From the NCBI RefSeq assembly GCF_006715045.1, contig NZ_VFML01000001.1, positions 4,990,501-5,054,500 of the forward strand: DNA of 64,000 nucleotides, read 5' to 3'. A model generated the notes under the pieces. That model was not told the origin of the DNA and made no database searches. It saw nothing but the letters and a program-made list of their open reading frames with translations. Numbering within the stretch: the first letter of the stretch is position 1; every line of letters starts with the position of its first letter. The translations under genes were made by a program, and so were the position numbers. The stretch is from Amycolatopsis cihanbeyliensis. Its GTDB lineage: Bacteria > Actinomycetota > Actinomycetes > Mycobacteriales > Pseudonocardiaceae. Positions 52,415 to 61,001 of this stretch are shown here, piece after piece.

Positions 52415-54073
52415 ATGGTCGACTACGCGCAGCTGAAGGAGTTCGACCGCGGTGAGCTCGACGCCATCGCGGACGCCTGGACCGACCAGGCGAGCAACCT
52501 GCGGGACCGGGCGGACGCGGTCGGCGAGCAGATCAGCGCCCTTTCCGGCTGGGAAGGTGAGGCCGGCGAGGCGGCCCGGTCCGGGTTGGAGAAGCTGCGG
52601 AACCTGCTGAACGACGCCGCCGACGAGATCGACAAGCTGCCACCCAAGATCACCGACGCGGCGGACACCATCGACGAGGCGAAGCGGGAAGCGGCCAGCG
52701 CGGTGGACGGCGCGGACAAGGAACTCGAGGTCGGCGCGGACGGGGTGGTGCGGATCAACACCGTGAGCGGCGGCCCGTCCTCCACCGGGATGAGCACGGA
52801 TAGCCAGGAGAACGCGCGGGACACCTTGCAGGGCGAGATCGACGACGCGGTGCGCAAGGCCACCGAGGCCGACGAGGACGGCGCCTCCGCCGTGCGCAAG
52901 CACCTGCCCGCGCAGATCGGTGTCGATATGACGGAGGTCGGTGACGGCATCCCGCCGATCCCCACTGGCAAAGATCCCGCGAAGGTCAACAAGTGGTGGA
53001 ACGGCCTTTCTCCGCTGGAGAAGGAGACCCTGCTGTTCACCGACAGCGCCGCCCTCGGCAACCTGGACGGGATCCCGGCCGAGGTGCGGGACCGGGCCAA
53101 CCGGTTCGTGCTGGACGAGCACCGCGCCATCCTCGAGCAGCGCCAGGAGCAGTACCCGGAGGGCAGCGAGGTCTGGCAGCGGTCGCAGGACCGGCTGGAC
53201 GCGATCAAGGACCTCGAGTCCGAGCTGGGCGACCCGCATGCGGCCGACCAGGAGGTGTACCTGCTCGCCTTTGACGCGCAGGACGTCCGGGACGGCGAGA
53301 ACCTGGGGCGCTTCGCGCTGTCCTACGGCAACCCGGACACCGCGGACAACGTGTCCACGGCCGTCCCGGGGATGAACTCGGCGATGAACGGTGACATCGG
53401 CGGCAACGAGGACGCCTGGCTGGAGCGGGGTGAGCGGTTGCAGGGCGCCGCGGGCGGCAACACGGCCTCCATCGTGTGGTTCGGTTACGACGCACCCGAT
53501 TGGGTCGGGGTCACCTCCGATGAGAGCGCTCGGTCGGCTGTCGGCGACCTGCAGGAGTTCCAAAGTGGACTTCGAGCCACGCATGAGGGTCCTGCCTCGC
53601 ACAACACGGTGATCGGGCACAGCTATGGGGGAGCCGCCCTCGGCCTCACCGCGGCACACGAGGACGGCATCGATGCCGACTCGATCGCGTTCGTCGGTGC
53701 CACCGGCGGCGGAGCGGAGACCGCCGACCAGCTCGACGTGAACGCCGCCGACGGCGAGGGCGAGGTGTACTCCGGCCGGACGGACCAGGACATGGTCGGA
53801 GGTTACGGCGTCGACGAATGGTACGGCGCCGATCCGAACAGCGAGGCGTACGGCGCTGACCGGGTGTTCGACACCGGTAGCGGGGACGGCGATGGTCCCA
53901 CCTACGGGCACAGCCCGGCCTACTGGGAGGAGGGCAGTACCTCGCTGGACAACATCGGCCGGATCATCGCGGGGGAGGAGCCCACGGCCGACCCGACCCC
54001 GGACATGCCGTACGAGGACCAACCGGACCCACAGATACCCAACAGCCCCAACCGCCAGGACCACGGCTTCTGA
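52415..54073 (+). CDS. DUF1023 alpha/beta-hydrolase with WXG100-like N-terminus
   Basis: 552 aa. Residues 1-100 are helical with SALSGWEGEAGEAARSGLEK, the WxG turn of type VII substrates. A helical linker follows, then a DUF1023 hydrolase from about residue 230. Nucleophile S403 in VIGHSYGGAALG, and a likely catalytic histidine in TYGHSPAYW near residue 495. The acidic, Pro-rich C-terminus (TADPTPDMPYEDQPDPQIPN) is probably disordered. ATG at 52415 lies 3 nt after the EspC-like gene. No signal peptide, so secretion would be through an ESX system. Probable secreted lipase/esterase-like effector or envelope enzyme; substrate unknown. Confidence 0.83.
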   Translation: MVDYAQLKEFDRGELDAIADAWTDQASNLRDRADAVGEQISALSGWEGEAGEAARSGLEKLRNLLNDAADEIDKLPPKITDAADTIDEAKREAASAVDGADKELEVGADGVVRINTVSGGPSSTGMSTDSQENARDTLQGEIDDAVRKATEADEDGASAVRKHLPAQIGVDMTEVGDGIPPIPTGKDPAKVNKWWNGLSPLEKETLLFTDSAALGNLDGIPAEVRDRANRFVLDEHRAILEQRQEQYPEGSEVWQRSQDRLDAIKDLESELGDPHAADQEVYLLAFDAQDVRDGENLGRFALSYGNPDTADNVSTAVPGMNSAMNGDIGGNEDAWLERGERLQGAAGGNTASIVWFGYDAPDWVGVTSDESARSAVGDLQEFQSGLRATHEGPASHNTVIGHSYGGAALGLTAAHEDGIDADSIAFVGATGGGAETADQLDVNAADGEGEVYSGRTDQDMVGGYGVDEWYGADPNSEAYGADRVFDTGSGDGDGPTYGHSPAYWEEGSTSLDNIGRIIAGEEPTADPTPDMPYEDQPDPQIPNSPNRQDHGF

Positions 54074-54082
54074 GTGGCGGGC

Positions 54083-54922
54083 TCACCGCTGCCCCGCACG
54101 CACCGCCTGGAGCACCTCGTCGTCCCAGCGGTGCGTGCGGATCAGCCGGTAGCGTTCGCTCGCCACCCACATGTAGGCCTCGGTCTCGGTGCGGTCGCCG
54201 ATCATGTCGGCCTGTCGCAGCATGCCGACAACCGGCAGGTACTCCTCCTCGTACCAGCGCGCGGCCACGGTGGCGCGATCGGCGAAGCTGCCCTCGTCCT
54301 GCATCAGCCGGAACCCCCATGCCTCGACGTGCTCGCCGAGTTGGGCGTAGTCCCAGGGGTCGGTGACCAGGATCGCGGCCCGCGACTGCCCGGTCAGCGG
54401 CACGCGTTCCAGGAACAGCCTGCGGTAGTCCTTGACGATCAGGTCCCCGCGGTAGCGGATCCCGCCAGGGTCGAGCTTGGTGCGTACCTCGGTCACGTAC
54501 GCATCTATTGTGGACAGTCTGGCGGCGTGTGCGACGGAGACCCGGTGGTGGCCGTCGGAGATGAAATGCAGCTCGCCGACCCGGTACACCTCGATCGGCG
54601 GGATGCTCTCCCCGCGCCGCGTGGCCAGCGCGAGGCGCTCCCAGCGCTCGCGCACCCTGCCGCTGGTGGGGCGGAACCGGCGGTCGAAATCCCTGCCCCG
54701 GTCCACGCTGCCGACGATCGTGTCGAGTTTGATCACCCGCAACCCGATCCGGCGCTCGCTGAGGAAACCGAGCGCGTCCACCACCTCGTGGTAGGGCAGC
54801 ATGATGTTCACGTCGTCGGGCTCCCTGCGCAGCCAGGTCGCCAGCCGGGAAAGCACCTGGCGGCGGCGGGCGCGCAGGAAGTCGTGCTCGGCGTCGGCAC
54901 GGGGGAAGCCGGTGTCTCGCAT
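54083..54922 (-). CDS. ParB-like (ParB/sulfiredoxin fold) protein
   Basis: 279 aa. A central ParB/sulfiredoxin-like segment is visible (IPPIEVYRVGELHFISDGHH, then RVSVAHAARLSTIDAYVTEV), where DGHHR resembles the catalytic or nucleotide-binding loop of the fold. N- and C-terminal helical regions flank it (FLRARRRQVLSRLATWLRRE; YEEEYLPVVGMLRQADMIGD). No helix-turn-helix, so probably not a partition protein. ATG at 54922 is chosen because conserved sequence starts there; ATGs at 54934 and 54949 are alternatives. Function unknown. Confidence 0.75.
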   Translation of the reverse strand: MRDTGFPRADAEHDFLRARRRQVLSRLATWLRREPDDVNIMLPYHEVVDALGFLSERRIGLRVIKLDTIVGSVDRGRDFDRRFRPTSGRVRERWERLALATRRGESIPPIEVYRVGELHFISDGHHRVSVAHAARLSTIDAYVTEVRTKLDPGGIRYRGDLIVKDYRRLFLERVPLTGQSRAAILVTDPWDYAQLGEHVEAWGFRLMQDEGSFADRATVAARWYEEEYLPVVGMLRQADMIGDRTETEAYMWVASERYRLIRTHRWDDEVLQAVRAGQR

Positions 54923-55062
54923 GTCAGTTCCCATCCCAATGAGCGCCATGCACCGACGCCGGCGCCCGTACTGCCCGTGCGTTGCTCGCATCCAGCCGCC
55001 ACGAGCAGCCCTCCGCGAGCTCCGGGCTGCCCCCGTCGGCTGGATTGTGCATGGCTCTCATG

Positions 55063-55731
55063 TCACGCCTCCGCTCGGGTCCGCCCCAGGTCGAGTAGGT
55101 GATACCCGACGACGTTGCGTACCTCGGTCCCGCCGAGCCGGTGCGCGGGCAGGTGCTCGCCGTGCGGGTGGATGTGGCCGTGCAGCAACCACCGCGGCCG
55201 TAGTCGCCGGACCGTCCGGTGCAGACAGTCGAAGCCGTGATGCGGTGGGTCCTCGCGGTCGCCGACATGCCGCGGTGGCGAGTGGGCCAGCAGCACGTCC
55301 ACCGCGCCACCGTCCTTGCGGGCCCGCCTGCGGGCCGCGCGTTCCAGCCCGCGCGCCCTGCGTGCCTGCTGTGCCTGCGTCCACTGGTTCGGACCCTCGT
55401 TGTAGCGGACGCAGCCGCCGAGCCCCGCGATGCGCAGGCCCGCCACGTCCACCACCCGGCCGTCGGCGTTGATCCCGCCCGCAGGACCGGGCCACGACGC
55501 GGGGAAACCGTCCCGCATGGACAGCCCGCCGTAACGGGTGAACCCGCTCAGGTCCGGATCGTGGTTACCGGGCACGAACACCAGCGGCCGGTCCACGGCG
55601 CAGGCGAGGAACTCCAGGTAGTCGAAGGGGATGTCGCCCGCGCCGAGCACCAGGTGGACGTCGAAGGACCGGACGGCGCCGCCGTACAGCCGCTCGTCCA
55701 CCTCGTCGGCCACCACCAGTGCCGTGGGCAT
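55063..55731 (-). CDS. Calcineurin-like metallophosphoesterase
   Basis: 222 aa. Metal-binding motifs in order: VVADEVDERLY near residue 7 (replacing the usual DxH), GAGDIPFDYLEF near residue 30, PGNHDPDLSG near residue 54, LLAHSPPRHVGD near residue 145, and the terminal LLHGHIHPHGE near residue 185. An Arg-rich stretch (RRARGLERAARRRARKDGG) interrupts the fold near residue 125. ATG at 55731. It lies upstream of the ParB-like gene on the same strand with a 140-bp gap. Substrate unknown. Confidence 0.83.
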   Translation of the reverse strand: MPTALVVADEVDERLYGGAVRSFDVHLVLGAGDIPFDYLEFLACAVDRPLVFVPGNHDPDLSGFTRYGGLSMRDGFPASWPGPAGGINADGRVVDVAGLRIAGLGGCVRYNEGPNQWTQAQQARRARGLERAARRRARKDGGAVDVLLAHSPPRHVGDREDPPHHGFDCLHRTVRRLRPRWLLHGHIHPHGEHLPAHRLGGTEVRNVVGYHLLDLGRTRAEA

Positions 55732-55748
55732 GTCCGCGGTTCAGCCGG

Positions 55749-55865
55749 TCAGCGGGGGCCGTACGCGAACTCCGGGTTCTTCGCGATCACCGCGATCACC
55801 AGCACGATCCAGGTGAGCGCAGCGGTGAGGCCCCAGAACTTCAGGTTGGTCAGGATGCGGGGCAT
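55749..55865 (-). CDS. 38-aa single-pass membrane peptide
   Basis: MPRILTNLKFWGLTAAL starts a 38-residue peptide with one hydrophobic helix (LTAALTWIVLVIAVIAKN) and a short polar tail. ATG at 55865 is preceded by ACCGGAGGAG, one of the strongest ribosome binding sites here, so it is probably translated. It follows corA on the same strand with a 62-bp gap. Unrecognised; possibly an accessory of CorA or an independent small membrane protein. Confidence 0.65.
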   Translation of the reverse strand: MPRILTNLKFWGLTAALTWIVLVIAVIAKNPEFAYGPR

Positions 55866-55927
55866 GACGAATACTCCTCCGGTGCGGTCGTGGGGAAGAA
55901 ACGAGCCGGGGAAGGGCGCCGGGCGCC

Positions 55928-57013
55928 CTAGAGCCATCGGTTCTTCCGGAATATTCGATAGAGCAACAAGCAGAGCCCGAGGATCACCGAGACGATCATC
56001 GGGTAGCCGTACCGCCAGTGCAGCTCCGGCATGAAGTCGAAGTTCATCCCGTAGATCCCGGCGAGCGCGGTGGGCACCGCGATGATCGCCGCCCAGGCGG
56101 TGATCTTGCGCATGTCCGAGTTGAGCTGCAGGGTGATCTTGGCAAGGGTGGCGTCCACCAGCGTGGTGAGCAGCTCGTCGAAGCCGGCGACCCGCTCGGA
56201 CACGTTGGTCAGGTGGTCGTGCACGTTGCGGAAGTAGGAACGCACCTCGTCCGGGATCAGCCGGGTGTAGCCCTCGGACAGCCTGCGCAGCGGGGTGGCC
56301 AGCGGCATCACCGCGCGGCGCAGCTCCAGCACCTCGCGCTTCATCAGGTAGATCTGCTCCGAGGTCACCGGGGACCGCGGCGCGAACACCTGCGTCTCCA
56401 TCTCGTCGATGTCGTCCTCGATCCGGTCGGTGACATCGAGGAAGTGGTCCACCACGTGGTCGGCGATGGCGTGCAGTACCGCGGCCGGTCCCGGCTTGAG
56501 TGTCTCGGGATCGGCGTCCAGATCCCTGCGCAACCGGGCGAGGCCGGAGTGGTTGCCGTGCCGCACGGTGATGATGAAGTCCGGGCCGAGGAAGGCCATC
56601 AGCTCGCCGGACTCGACGATCTCGTTCGCGGTGGTCGGCGACTCGTGCTCCACGTACCGCACCGTGCGGAACACCATGAACAGCGTGTCGTCGTAGCGCT
56701 CCAGCTTCGGCCGCTGGTGCGCGTGCACGGCGTCCTCCACGGCCAGCTCGTGCAGGCCGAAGGTTTCCGCGATGCCCTGGATCTGCTCGGAGTCCGGCTC
56801 GTGCAGGCCGATCCAGACGAAGCCCTCGCCGCGTCCGCGCACGTCCTCGATCGCGGCGGAGTGCGTCCAGCGACCGGGCTGCCGCTTGCCGTCGAGGTAG
56901 ACAGCGCAGTCGACCACGTAGGCGGACAGTGGCACCGGGATCGGTGGCTGCACCCGGTTGAGCCTGCTGCTGCCCCGGCCGCGCAGGCCGCCGAAGGAGG
57001 GAATCGTGGGCAT
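55928..57013 (-). CDS. corA: Magnesium/cobalt transporter CorA
   Basis: 361-aa CorA-family channel. A large cytoplasmic N-terminal domain (residues ~25-295) with long helices (HVVDHFLDVTDRIEDDIDEM, LLTTLVDATLAKITLQLNSD) leads to two C-terminal membrane segments. The selectivity motif YGMNF is at residue ~320 between them, and the Lys/Arg-rich C-terminus (YRIFRKNRWL) is typical. ATG at 57013 follows CCAGGAGAAC. The 335 bp upstream hold a candidate leader peptide and hairpin. Its position downstream of lpqY-sugABC and on the opposite strand matches Mycobacterium. Confidence 0.95.
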   Translation of the reverse strand: MPTIPSFGGLRGRGSSRLNRVQPPIPVPLSAYVVDCAVYLDGKRQPGRWTHSAAIEDVRGRGEGFVWIGLHEPDSEQIQGIAETFGLHELAVEDAVHAHQRPKLERYDDTLFMVFRTVRYVEHESPTTANEIVESGELMAFLGPDFIITVRHGNHSGLARLRRDLDADPETLKPGPAAVLHAIADHVVDHFLDVTDRIEDDIDEMETQVFAPRSPVTSEQIYLMKREVLELRRAVMPLATPLRRLSEGYTRLIPDEVRSYFRNVHDHLTNVSERVAGFDELLTTLVDATLAKITLQLNSDMRKITAWAAIIAVPTALAGIYGMNFDFMPELHWRYGYPMIVSVILGLCLLLYRIFRKNRWL

Positions 57014-57059
57014 GGGTTCTCCTGGCTGTCACGTCGTGGAACGGCAACGACGGGCTCTA

Positions 57060-57077
57060 GGGCGGAGGGATCCGCCC
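57060..57077 (-). promoter_or_regulatory. Hairpin between candidate leader peptide and corA
   Basis: Perfect 7-bp stem GGGCGGA-loop-TCCGCCC, transcribed ahead of corA, 36 nt after the stop of the candidate leader peptide and 46 nt before the corA start. No U-run follows, so if it regulates, attenuation would rely on Rho or translation rather than intrinsic termination. Confidence 0.5.
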
Positions 57078-57113
57078 CGGCACTACCAGCGGTCCCGGCC
57101 AGGTCCTACCGGG

Positions 57114-57191
57114 TCACCAGGGAGAAACGGTGCCGGCCGGTCGGGCAGGAACGCTGGTGCTACTAGGGAGCGGACTATCGCTACTACTCAT
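57114..57191 (-). CDS. Candidate leader peptide upstream of corA (25 aa)
   Basis: ATG at 57191 is preceded by AAGGAGGTGAGG, a near-perfect Shine-Dalgarno. The frame reads MSSSDSPLPSSTSVPARPAG and ends TVSPW before TGA at 57114. Five of 25 residues are proline and eight are serine, a composition recalling proline-containing leader peptides that sense magnesium or translation speed (MgtL type). It is followed by a stable hairpin and corA. No homologue is known to me; coding is inferred from the ribosome binding site and position. Confidence 0.5.
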   Translation of the reverse strand: MSSSDSPLPSSTSVPARPAGTVSPW

Positions 57192-57348
57192 CGCGCGTTC
57201 CTCACCTCCTTCGGCCGTGGCTGTGTGGGGTGTGCCTACTCGCGTTGACGTAGCCGACACCGATGGTCAAGGGTACTCCCCAACATCACGGGACGTCGTT
57301 TGAGGTCGATGCGGTGTTACCTGCGGCCGGTAAATCGAGGAGGAACGC

Positions 57349-57852
57349 GTGCAGTTCGGGCGGTATTTCGAGGAGTTCGAGGTCGGCGCCGTGTACAAGC
57401 ACTGGCCGGGCAAGACGGTCACCGAGTACGACGACCACCTGTTCTGCCTGCTGACCATGAACCACCACCCGCTGCACCTGGACGCGCACTACGCGGGGGA
57501 GACCACCGACTTCGGCAAGAACGTGGTGGTCGGGAACTACATCTACTCGCTGTTGCTCGGCATGTCGGTTCCGGACATTTCCGGAAAGGCGATCGCGAAC
57601 CTTGAGGTCGAGTCGCTGCGGCACGTCAAGCCGACCTTCCACGGCGACACCATCTACGGGGAGACCGAGGTACTGGAGAAGGCGCCCTCGAAGTCGAAGG
57701 ACGACCGCGGCGTGGTGTACGTGGAGACCCGCGGGTACAAGCAGGACGGTGTGATCGTGTGCACCTTCCGGCGCAAGGTGATGGTGCCCAAACGCTCCTA
57801 CGGCGAGGCCCGCGGCGGCGAGCAGCCGGGACGTCCGGTGCCGCATGAGTGA
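57349..57852 (+). CDS. MaoC-like hotdog-fold hydratase
   Basis: 167-aa hotdog protein of the R-specific enoyl-CoA hydratase / MaoC family. Seen: FEEFEVGAVYKHWPGKTVTE, the active-site region LFCLLTMNHHPLHLDAHYA near residue 35 (Asn-His plus Asp/His dyad), GKNVVVGNYIYSLLLGMSV, and VKPTFHGDTIYGETEVLE. GTG at 57349 follows GAGGAGGAA. The start of the DUF2332 gene overlaps its end by 8 bp. It probably acts on acyl-CoA or beta-methylmalyl-type substrates; the specific pathway is not evident. Confidence 0.87.
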   Translation: MQFGRYFEEFEVGAVYKHWPGKTVTEYDDHLFCLLTMNHHPLHLDAHYAGETTDFGKNVVVGNYIYSLLLGMSVPDISGKAIANLEVESLRHVKPTFHGDTIYGETEVLEKAPSKSKDDRGVVYVETRGYKQDGVIVCTFRRKVMVPKRSYGEARGGEQPGRPVPHE

Positions 57853-58948
57853 CCTGCTCAGCGAGATCAAGCAGCGGTTGACCCGGTTCGCCGAGCGGGA
57901 GGCGTCGGGCTCGCCGCTGTACCAGCATCTTGCGGCCAAGGCCGCCGAGGACGACGCGGTGGCCAGCCTGCTCGCGGCCGCCCCGCCCAGCGACGCGCAC
58001 CCGACCCTGCTGCTGGCCGCCGCGCACCGGCTGATCCAGGCCGACCCGATCCACCCGCTGTCCCGCTACTACCCCTCGCTCGGCGGGTTCGACGGGGTGG
58101 ATGCCGAGACCTGGCCGATGTTCCGCACCTTCCTGCTGGAGCGGGCCGAGCAGGTACGGGAGATCGTCACCACCCGCTACACCCAGACCAACGAGGTCCG
58201 CCGCGCCGCGCTGCTCTATCCGGCCATCTCGCTGGCGGCCAAGCAGGCAGGCGGCAAGGTCGCCCTGCTCGAGGTGGGTTGCAGTGCCGGGCTGCTGCTC
58301 GGCCTGGACAAGTTCGGCTACCGCTACCAGTGCGACGGCGGCGAGCAGCTCGTCGCGGGCCCGGCCAAGGCCGCGGTGGGGCTGCACTGCGCCCTGGAAC
58401 CGGCGCCGGGTGCGACCCTGCCGAAGCTGCCGAAGAAGCTGAACGTCGGCGCCCGGCTCGGGCTGGACCGGGCACCGGTGGATGCCGGGGACGAGGAAGA
58501 ACTGGCCTGGCTGGAGGCCTGCGTCTGGGCCGACCAACCCGACCGGATCCGGCTGCTGCGCACCGCCGCGCTCGCACAGCGCAAGAGTCCGCCGGAGCTG
58601 ATCGCCGGGGACGCGGTGGACGACCTGCCCGCCGCGGCAGGGCGGCTGCCCGCCGAGCTCCCGCTGATGGTGCTCACCAGCCACACCCTGCCCTACCTGC
58701 CGGACCACCGGCGGCAGGAGTTCGTCGACGCGCTGGCCAGGCTGGCAGCGCAGCGCCCGCTGTGGTGGATCAGCCAGGGTTCCTACGAGAACGCGATGGC
58801 CTACGTGCTGCCGGGGCGGGACGACCTCGCCTTCGGCAACACCGGCCAGGCCGTGCTGGGCCTGGCCACCTGGGTGGACGGCACGGTCCGCGCGCAAGCG
58901 CTTGCGCGCACGGATCCGCACGGCCAGCGGATGGCCTGGTTGCCGTAG
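57845..58948 (+). CDS. DUF2332 domain protein
   Basis: 367 aa, full-length match by eye to the actinobacterial DUF2332 family: HPTLLLAAAHRLIQADPIHP, TQTNEVRRAALLYPAISLAA, a methyltransferase-like glycine motif LLEVGCSAGLLLGLDKFGYR near residue 142, and a late SQGSYENAMAYVLPG. ATG at 57845 overlaps the MaoC gene. The glycine motif suggests a SAM-binding ancestry, but activity is unproven. Confidence 0.85.
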   Translation: MSDLLSEIKQRLTRFAEREASGSPLYQHLAAKAAEDDAVASLLAAAPPSDAHPTLLLAAAHRLIQADPIHPLSRYYPSLGGFDGVDAETWPMFRTFLLERAEQVREIVTTRYTQTNEVRRAALLYPAISLAAKQAGGKVALLEVGCSAGLLLGLDKFGYRYQCDGGEQLVAGPAKAAVGLHCALEPAPGATLPKLPKKLNVGARLGLDRAPVDAGDEEELAWLEACVWADQPDRIRLLRTAALAQRKSPPELIAGDAVDDLPAAAGRLPAELPLMVLTSHTLPYLPDHRRQEFVDALARLAAQRPLWWISQGSYENAMAYVLPGRDDLAFGNTGQAVLGLATWVDGTVRAQALARTDPHGQRMAWLP

Positions 58949-59003
58949 CTCACTCTCCGGTCGGCGGTTGTGGCCTCATTCCGGTCCGGTGACCATTGCT
59001 GCC

Positions 59004-60602
59004 ATGGCTGACCTTGCTGCCCCCGCGGACCCCTGCTATACGCCGCTCACCCCGCTCGCCTTTCTGGAGCGCTCGGCGGAGGTGTTCGGCGACAAGACCG
59101 CCATCGTCTACGGCGACCGCCGGACCAGCTACCGGGAGTTCGCCGCCGAGGCGACCCGGGTGGCGCGGGCGTTGCGCGCGGTGGGGGTCGCGCCGGGCGA
59201 CCGGGTGGCGTACCTGCTGCCGAACATCCCGGAGATGCTGGTGGCGCATTTCGCGGTGCCGCTGTCCGGCGGGGTGCTGGTGGCGATCAACACCCGGCTG
59301 GCGCCCGCCGAGATCAGCTACATCCTCCGGCACTCCGGGGCGAAGGTGCTGGTCGTGGACGCCGGGCTGCACGCGTCGGTGGCGCCGGTGCTGGACGAGC
59401 TGCCGGTCCACGAGATCGTCACCGTGCTCGACCCGGCCTCCGGGGCGGCACCCGATCCCGCCGTCGGCGGCATCTCCTACCCGGACCTGCTGGAGCGGGG
59501 CAGCGCCGAGCCGCTGCCGTGGGCCGTCGCCGACGAGCGGGACACCATCTCGATCAACTACACCTCGGGCACCACCGGCAGGCCCAAGGGTGTGATGTAC
59601 CACCACCGCGGGGCCTACCTGAACGCGCTGGCCGAGGTGGTGCACTCCCGGCACACCCCGGAGTCGCGGTACCTGTGGACCCTGCCGATGTTCCACTGCA
59701 ACGGCTGGTGCACCGCCTGGGCGGTGACCGCGATCGGTGGGACCCACGTATGCCTGCGTTCGGTGGACCCCGTGGAGATCTGGCGGCTGCTGGACACCGA
59801 GGGCATCACCCACCTGAACGGCGCGCCGACCGTGCTGGTCACCATCGCGAGTCACGACGGCGCGCACCCGCTGGCGCGCGAGGTGCTGGTCACCACGGCC
59901 GGCGCGCCCCCGAGCCCGACCGTGATCCGGCGGATGTCCGAGCTGGGCACGCGGCTGGTGCACGTGTACGGGCTGACCGAGACCTACGGGCCGTACACCG
60001 TCTGCGAGTACCAGGACGGCTGGCTCACCCTGGATATCGAGCGGCGCAGCAGGCTGCTGGCCCGGCAGGGAGTCGGGATGGTGGTCACCGACGGCGTCCG
60101 GGTGGTGGACGAGGACATGGCGGACGTACCGCGGGACGGCGCCACCATGGGTGAGGTGGTGATGCGCGGCAACAACGTGATGTCCGGGTACTTCGCCGAT
60201 CCCGATGCCACGGCGGAGGCCTTCCGCGGCGGCTGGTTCCACTCCGGTGACCTGGGCGTGTGGCATCCGGACGGCTACATCGAGCTGCGGGACCGGGCCA
60301 AGGACATCATCATCTCCGGCGGGGAGAACATCTCCACGATCGAGGTGGAGGCCGCCATCGACTCGCATCCGGCGGTGCACGAGGTCGCGGTGGTCGGCGT
60401 GCCGCACGAGAAGTGGGGCGAGCGGCCGAAGGCGTACGTGGTGCTGCGTCCGGGTGCCACGGCGGACGCCGGGGACCTGCTCGAGCACGTGCGTGCCGGC
60501 ATTGCCCGGTACAAGGTGCCGGACCAGGTCGAATTCGTTACCGAGCTCCCCAAGACCTCCACCGGCAAGATCCAGAAGTTTCACCTCCGCAACCCCTCAT
60601 AG
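59004..60602 (+). CDS. Acyl-CoA ligase (FadD/AlkK-type)
   Basis: 532-aa adenylate-forming enzyme that activates a medium- or long-chain fatty acid to acyl-CoA with ATP. Motifs: A3 [18 protein letters not shown] near residue 185, A5 [17 protein letters not shown] near residue 320, A7 [16 protein letters not shown] near residue 410, and A10 [13 protein letters not shown] with the catalytic lysine near residue 522. ATG at 59004 begins the conserved region; GTG at 58989 is an alternative. It converges on the Nudix gene with a 6-bp overlap. Confidence 0.92.
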   Translation: MADLAAPADPCYTPLTPLAFLERSAEVFGDKTAIVYGDRRTSYREFAAEATRVARALRAVGVAPGDRVAYLLPNIPEMLVAHFAVPLSGGVLVAINTRLAPAEISYILRHSGAKVLVVDAGLHASVAPVLDELPVHEIVTVLDPASGAAPDPAVGGISYPDLLERGSAEPLPWAVADERDTISINYTSGTTGRPKGVMYHHRGAYLNALAEVVHSRHTPESRYLWTLPMFHCNGWCTAWAVTAIGGTHVCLRSVDPVEIWRLLDTEGITHLNGAPTVLVTIASHDGAHPLAREVLVTTAGAPPSPTVIRRMSELGTRLVHVYGLTETYGPYTVCEYQDGWLTLDIERRSRLLARQGVGMVVTDGVRVVDEDMADVPRDGATMGEVVMRGNNVMSGYFADPDATAEAFRGGWFHSGDLGVWHPDGYIELRDRAKDIIISGGENISTIEVEAAIDSHPAVHEVAVVGVPHEKWGERPKAYVVLRPGATADAGDLLEHVRAGIARYKVPDQVEFVTELPKTSTGKIQKFHLRNPS

Positions 60603-61001
60603 CAGTGGGCTTGGCAGGGCTCGCCAGGTGCGGAGGAGATGGGGGAGGGACTCGGTGAGCCGGCCGTCGCTGGCGAGGGCGGTGAAGGCGGGGCCGTCGA
60701 CCCAGCGGGCGTCGGCCGCGTCGTCGCCCGGCCGCAGCACGCCCCCGCGCGGGGTGCACCGGTAGTCGTGGATCTCGAACCGACCGCGGACGATCGTGCC
60801 CACCAGCTCGCCGGGCAGCACCTCCAGCCCGGTCTCCTCGCGCAGCTCCCTGGCCACCGCCTCGGCGTCGCTCTCGCCGGTCTCCACCCGGCCGCCGGGC
60901 AGGGTCCACAGCCCGCGGGAGGGCTCGTTCGCCCGCCGGATCAGCAGCAGCCTGCCCGCCTCGTCGTGCAGGATCCCGCCCACGCAGCGAACGAGCGTCA
61001 T
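60597..61001 (-). CDS. Nudix hydrolase
   Basis: 134-aa NTP-pyrophosphohydrolase-like protein. The Nudix box is complete: [20 protein letters not shown] followed by TGLEV, residues ~38-62. A preceding strand ([20 protein letters not shown]) is typical of MutT-like members. ATG at 61001 overlaps the P450 stop (ATGA), so the gene is coupled to the P450 upstream. Substrate unknown; pairing with a P450 does not by itself suggest one. Confidence 0.88.
   Translation of the reverse strand: MTLVRCVGGILHDEAGRLLLIRRANEPSRGLWTLPGGRVETGESDAEAVARELREETGLEVLPGELVGTIVRGRFEIHDYRCTPRGGVLRPGDDAADARWVDGPAFTALASDGRLTESLPHLLRTWRALPSPLL

Noticed and set aside
57014..57348. M-box magnesium riboswitch before corA
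   Set aside because: The conserved M-box core could not be recognised; leader peptide plus hairpin is a better description of what is seen.
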